Positions 59,971 to 64,000 of a DNA stretch of 64,000 nucleotides are shown in pieces. How positions within the stretch are numbered: the stretch's first letter is position 1; each line of letters begins with the position of its first letter. A model generated the notes under the pieces. It had not been told where the DNA came from. It worked only from the letters and a program-made list of their open reading frames with translations, and did no database searches. The DNA comes from Austropuccinia psidii (Eukaryota; Basidiomycota; Pucciniomycetes; Pucciniales; Sphaerophragmiaceae): NCBI GenBank assembly GCA_023105745.1, contig JALGQZ010000004.1, positions 36,889,937 to 36,953,936 on the forward strand, given 5' to 3'. The translations under genes were made by a program, and so were the position numbers.

Positions 59971-60329
59971 TAGGGTGTTGGTAAACACAGGCAGGCTTTG
60001 ATTAAAAAAAGTAAGTGGCCTTTTTTTAAAAAAAGAATTCCTCAGGCTTAGTTTTGAGGATCTTTATGATTTTTGTTGCCATATTTTTTTTAAAATGGGA
60101 TATCAAGAGCCCCAAATGTTTTCTTTTTTTTTGCCAAATTTTTTCAGTTTTTACAATTTGGAAAACTGGCCTATTTTTTAAAAAATCTATTAAAAATGAT
60201 GCCAATTATTAATTTCCCTTTTTTTAATTTAAGGGGAGAATATTGAGAATAAAAACCCAGACTCCCATAATTTTGGGATTTTTTTTGTGGGACAAGTGAA
60301 GGCCCAAAAAGATGTGTTTTTTCCAATAA
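59971..60329. other. Spacer between the two MULE relics
   Basis: T-rich spacer of about 350 bases between the inverted arms. No frame and no recognisable terminal inverted repeat. Confidence 0.45.
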
Positions 60330-61550
60330 TTTTTTTTAATGTTTAGAATATGACTATTTGTAAGTACAAAAGTGCCATATTTTGAATAAAAAAGGATACT
60401 GAGGTGGGATTAAAGCAATAAATAGGACTGAGGAGGGGGATAATTGGAATAAGCTGTATATACAAAAAAATAAATCTGAATCAACCTTGAAAATAGTGGG
60501 TTTTTTCTGAGGGGGGAGGAAGATTGAACAAATTTAACATCCTGTGTTTATTAAATTTATCTTCCCACCCCAGGGCTTGTGGTTGGGAATTAAATTCCCA
60601 ATTCACAGTAATGGGGGACAGGGTAAACCTTAGAAAAGATGAAATCCAATGGAACAAAATGAGAACAGCTATCCAAAAAACAGATGAAAATGGGTGGAGC
60701 ATCATTTGGAGGACAGAAATAAAGTAAAAAATAGAAAGATTGGTCTGTGGAATTCAACAAGACTGGTCTTTGATATTTATTTGAAATATTATCCCCAATA
60801 TTAGTAATTGAAATCCACTTTCTCTTGGAGCCTGGACAACATCTTCATACCACTTAATTCTGTCCAAATAAGAGGATAATGAGGGTACCAAAGTGTTCAT
60901 GGATTCATAAAGGTCTTTATTTTTTTCAATTTCTTAAGCCAAGTAACCTCTGACATCATGCCATTGATTGTGAGTCTTGTAAATGTAATGGGATACTGTT
61001 CTGTAACCACAGTTTCCATCACCCTGGACATTGATGGGCTTGAAGGTGTATTTCAACATAAAATTTGGAAAGTATTATGAGCCAGGTACCTGATAAAAAT
61101 AGGTCAAAGAAATTAATAAACATTAAAATTAACAAAGAGAATCTTCATCCAAATAGATAAGAAAGTCAAAAAGAGCTTGGAGAATTCATCACTTGTGGGA
61201 TAATTGCTTTGGCAATGGTCACAGGTCAAGTCAATTGCATCATATATCTCAAAAGTTGTTTCAGGATTTTAAGACTTTCTTTGTGAGGCTCTTTTGCTCT
61301 TGGAAACTTCTCTGGACCTTATTAGGGTGACTCCTGCTTTTCCATAGTCATTCAATTCAGTTTCTGAAGGTAGTGAATATGATTAAGTGATTGATTTTGA
61401 TAATGAGGCCTCAGAATCTTCAGAATCTTCAGATGACTCCACTTCCATAATTTGAGGTGGTGAAATTTACTGTTATCTTGAAGTTGTTGGACTGGTAGCT
61501 TTAGATGGGAATCTTCCTCTTCTCTTTGATTGAATTTCAATGATTAGAAA
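60330..61550 (-). pseudogene. MULE relic 2 with OTU cysteine peptidase domain
   Basis: Minus-strand order: a Ser/Glu/Asp stretch (SSEDSEDSEAS, about 61430), a basic SKSKRASQRK segment, NPETTFEIYDAIDLTCDHC (about 61220-61280), then an OTU-type core at about 61000-60950 with GDGNCGYRTVSHYIY, keeping the catalytic Asp-Gly-Asn-Cys. Next is QWHDVRGYL and, after frameshifts, a His segment (SCSHFVPLDF, about 60630) in the expected place. Both catalytic residues are still visible, although the frame has stops and shifts. In MULEs an OTU peptidase may act on element or host proteins; this is inference. The transposase part of this copy is missing: Gypsy sequence begins near 61600. Confidence 0.65.
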
Positions 61551-61599
61551 TTCTGAGGGATCTCTTTAATTTTTATTTTTATTTCCATTTTTTTATCCT

Positions 61600-62565
61600 G
61601 TTCCTCCTATTAACCAGCTTCTTACCATATTAAAAGGTTCCGCTATCTTCTCCAAGATAGACCTGCATGGTGCATATAATCTCCTGAGAATCAAATAGGG
61701 GGATGAGCACTTAACTGCCTTTAGAGAAAAATATGGTAGTTATTAGTATTTGGTTATGCAATTTGGCCTTACCAATGCTCCTGCCTCCTTCCAAAATCTT
61801 GTGAATGATATATTTTCAGATTTCTTGCATATTTTTGTTCTATTTTATCTATATGATATCATTGTCTTTTCTAGTTCTGAGGAGGAACATGTAAAACATG
61901 TGGCCTCTTTTCTCCAAAGACTGAGGAACAATAATCTGTTTGCTAAATCCTCAAAGTGTGTATTTCATGCCCCAAGTGTGGAATACTTGGGTGATTCTGT
62001 TTCAAGTGATGTCCTCAGGATGGATTTTTTAAAGTTTCAGAAAATTCTCAATTGGCCTCAGCCCAAGAACATCAAAGCCCTTCAATCCTTTCTTGGCTTT
62101 TCCAATTTCTATCATTGTTTAATTAAGAATTACTCTAAAAAAATCACTTCCCTAACTTCCTTTCTCAAAAAAGACTCACCTTTTATCTTCAATGAAGAAG
62201 CTCTTAGTAAGTTGAAGATACTCGAAGAAGCCTTCACCACTTCTCCTATCCTTTCCCATTTTAATTCTTCTCTACCAGCTATTGTAGAGACCGATGCTTC
62301 TGATTATTCCTTGGGTGCTTTACTGAGTCAGGTGAATGACTCAGGAAAGCATCCCATTGCATTTGATAGTTGCAAGCTCCTCCTATCTGAGCTTAACTAT
62401 GAAATCCATGACAAGAACCCCCTTGGCATAGTTTGGGCTCTCAAACACTGGAGAGCTTTTCTTCTTTCTCTTTCCAACTCTTTTGAGGTCTTGACAGACC
62501 ATTATTCTCTTCAGTTTTTCATCTCTTCCAATGTTCTTACTTGTCATCAGGCCCATTGGGCTTAA
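61600..62565 (+). pseudogene. Ty3/Gypsy RT/RNase H fragment of a different lineage
   Basis: A reading frame with two stops (TAG near 61697 and TAG near 61745) and an open stretch 61750-62565. RT blocks: KIDLHGAYNLLRI, MQFGLTNAPASFQNLVNDIF, FLYLYDIIVFS-like palm, KCVFHAPSVEYLG, QSFLGFSNFYHCLI. The RNase H part has ETDASDYSLGALLSQ and DHYSLQFF. The catalytic YxDD reads YLYD, so the first Asp is lost. It resembles Tf/chromovirus-type pol more than the 1913-residue polyprotein. Integrase is absent: an LTR begins 30 bases after the TAA. Codon use is GC-richer than the surroundings, suggesting a younger relic than the DNA transposons next to it. Confidence 0.85.
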
Positions 62566-62593
62566 TTTCTCTCTTAGTTTCATTTCACTATCT

Positions 62594-64000
62594 GTAAGTT
62601 TTGTCTATGAAAATCTTGATAATAGTAACAATATCACTAGTACTATGACTGTCCTCAGTAGAAAAATATGATATAACAAAATATTATAACCACAAATTAA
62701 ATATAATTATCAAAAAATAATTATATTGAAAAAAATAAACTTAATTATTATTATATAATATAATAATAATAAAAAATATTAATAATCATAATAAATTATA
62801 ATTATTCTATTATTATTAAAGTCACTGACAGTTATAACAATAAGAAGTGTAAAGCTTTTAATGAGACAATTACATGTGGAAAATATAAATATTTAACCAC
62901 CTATAAATAATATAGATATTATTTATAAAAATAAATTATAATACACACTGTTAAGATATAATTCTTATAGAGAAATTATATATAAAAAATTATAGAATTT
63001 TTAAAAAAAACTTACTTATAATATATATTTAATACAAAAAGTCGAAAACAACAGTTATTATAAGTTGAAAACATGCCAAAAATAAATATTTTAAAATATA
63101 AGACAGCTTTGTATAATAAAAGATATTATTAAAGAGTTTTTAAGAGGAATTGGTGGATTTTAAAAGATATTCTAAAGACAATAATTTTATAAAATAAAAT
63201 ATATTATTTGCTGATTACAACAATAGTTTGAATTCCATGATTTCAATTCTTTAATTTTAAGTTAATAAAGAATAAAATAACCTAAGAATTACTTTAATAA
63301 TAATATTTTATATGTAATAAAACTTTACCTGTTTAAATGTCTAATATAATTGTATTGGATTGAATCGATGGACAAAATCAGTGATGAATAGACTCTTTTT
63401 ATGTCTGCAGAGTAGCTCTCATTATTTGTAATGGATATAGGGAGTGCTCAGGTCAAAAATGAAAAAACATGCTTAAAAATAAGGTTCTTAACTTAAGGTA
63501 ACTTATTTTTAATGCCAATTTAAAGTTACTGGTGTTATTCTTAACTCCTAGTAGCTTTAATCCTCATTTGAGTTGTTTATTTTAAGTTTATTTATATTAA
63601 AGCTCATCACATGAGAAACTTAAAAATAAGGTTTCAAGTAAAAATCTCTTAAACTCAATTTTTAATTAATTTTTAAAGAAATCTTGGTTTTCACTAAGTA
63701 TAATTAAAAGAGTAATTTTCCAGAATAATTACCAATAAAACCTGTTTATAAAAGATACTTGAAATTTCATGTATACACATATAGCATTTAATTTTAAGCT
63801 GTGTGAAATTTCAAGCAAATCCATTAAGAATTGAATTTTTAATGAATTTTTGAAGTTATTACTATTTTTCCATGTGAAATAGCAATACACACTAAACCTT
63901 AACTTTTGATAAGGTTTTAATGCTTGTAACCTTAAAGTTTTAAGTTTATTTAAGCTTTGAAAGTTCTTAAAACTTTAATTCCAAGGTTGCATATTGGGAT
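62594..64000 (-). repeat. Gypsy-family LTR, running off the window
   Basis: It starts TGTAAGTTTTGTCTATGAAA and keeps LTR order: AGTACTATGACTGTCCTC, an AT-rich trinucleotide zone to about 62830, and a block at 63330-63420 (TTTACCTGTTTAAATG, ATCGATGGACAAAATC) comparable to 1995-2050 of the young LTR. Orientation is given relative to the young element, whose LTRs are written with TG at the left. No far end is visible. Whether it is solo or part of an element beyond the window cannot be told. Confidence 0.65.

Noticed and set aside
60524..60727. Plus-strand 67-codon frame
   Set aside because: Antisense to the OTU region of MULE relic 2.

Overview
The window looks like nuclear DNA of a rust fungus (Pucciniales). 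It is very AT-rich with many A/T homopolymer runs, it is packed with LTR retrotransposons and DNA transposons, and its one clear host-type gene, a cytochrome P450, is split by many short introns of about 50-110 bases. The 1913-residue gag-pol polyprotein resembles, from memory, the dominant Ty3/Gypsy family of the myrtle rust Austropuccinia psidii. I could not check this with a search.

Layout, left to right. (1) 1-12364: a decayed Tet-like 2OG-Fe(II) oxygenase gene split by a young, almost intact Ty3/Gypsy element on the minus strand (1324-12022). The element has LTRs of about 2.0 kb that differ by six visible substitutions and one 15-bp duplication, a 5-bp target duplication (TTAAG), and a long gag-pol frame. 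(2) 12842-13990: a Myb/SANT-like gene on the minus strand with an in-frame stop. (3) 13991-19512: AT-rich desert with one small solo LTR. (4) 19513-46645: nested repeats. An old minus-strand Gypsy relic of the same family is bracketed by LTRs at 23806-26379 and 44799-46645. Its body is interrupted by an inverted solo LTR (27168-28946), a copy of a second LTR-like family (29756-31561), and a solo LTR with a perfect TTATT duplication (33532-36928). It also holds a second Myb/SANT-like relic (43140-44330), and a 459-bp TRIM element sits inside its left LTR. (5) 47641-51021: a GC-richer island with the P450 gene; ten exons from 48833 to 51021 read in one frame for 484 residues. (6) 52530-61550: two Mutator-like (MULE) relics that encode an OTU cysteine peptidase and lie tail to tail. 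The left one is split by a hAT relic, which is itself split by a third copy of the second LTR-like family. (7) 61600-64000: a Ty3/Gypsy RT/RNase H fragment followed by an LTR that runs off the window.

The P450 is the only gene here that appears intact and host-serving. Almost everything else is transposon history. The most unusual point is the 5' end of the young Gypsy element. There, two overlapping frames are open, a C_CCA_AAG heptamer lies two codons before the stop of the upstream frame, and a plausible intron would remove the annotated gag-pol ATG. No standard tRNA, rRNA, CRISPR or prokaryotic operon is present.
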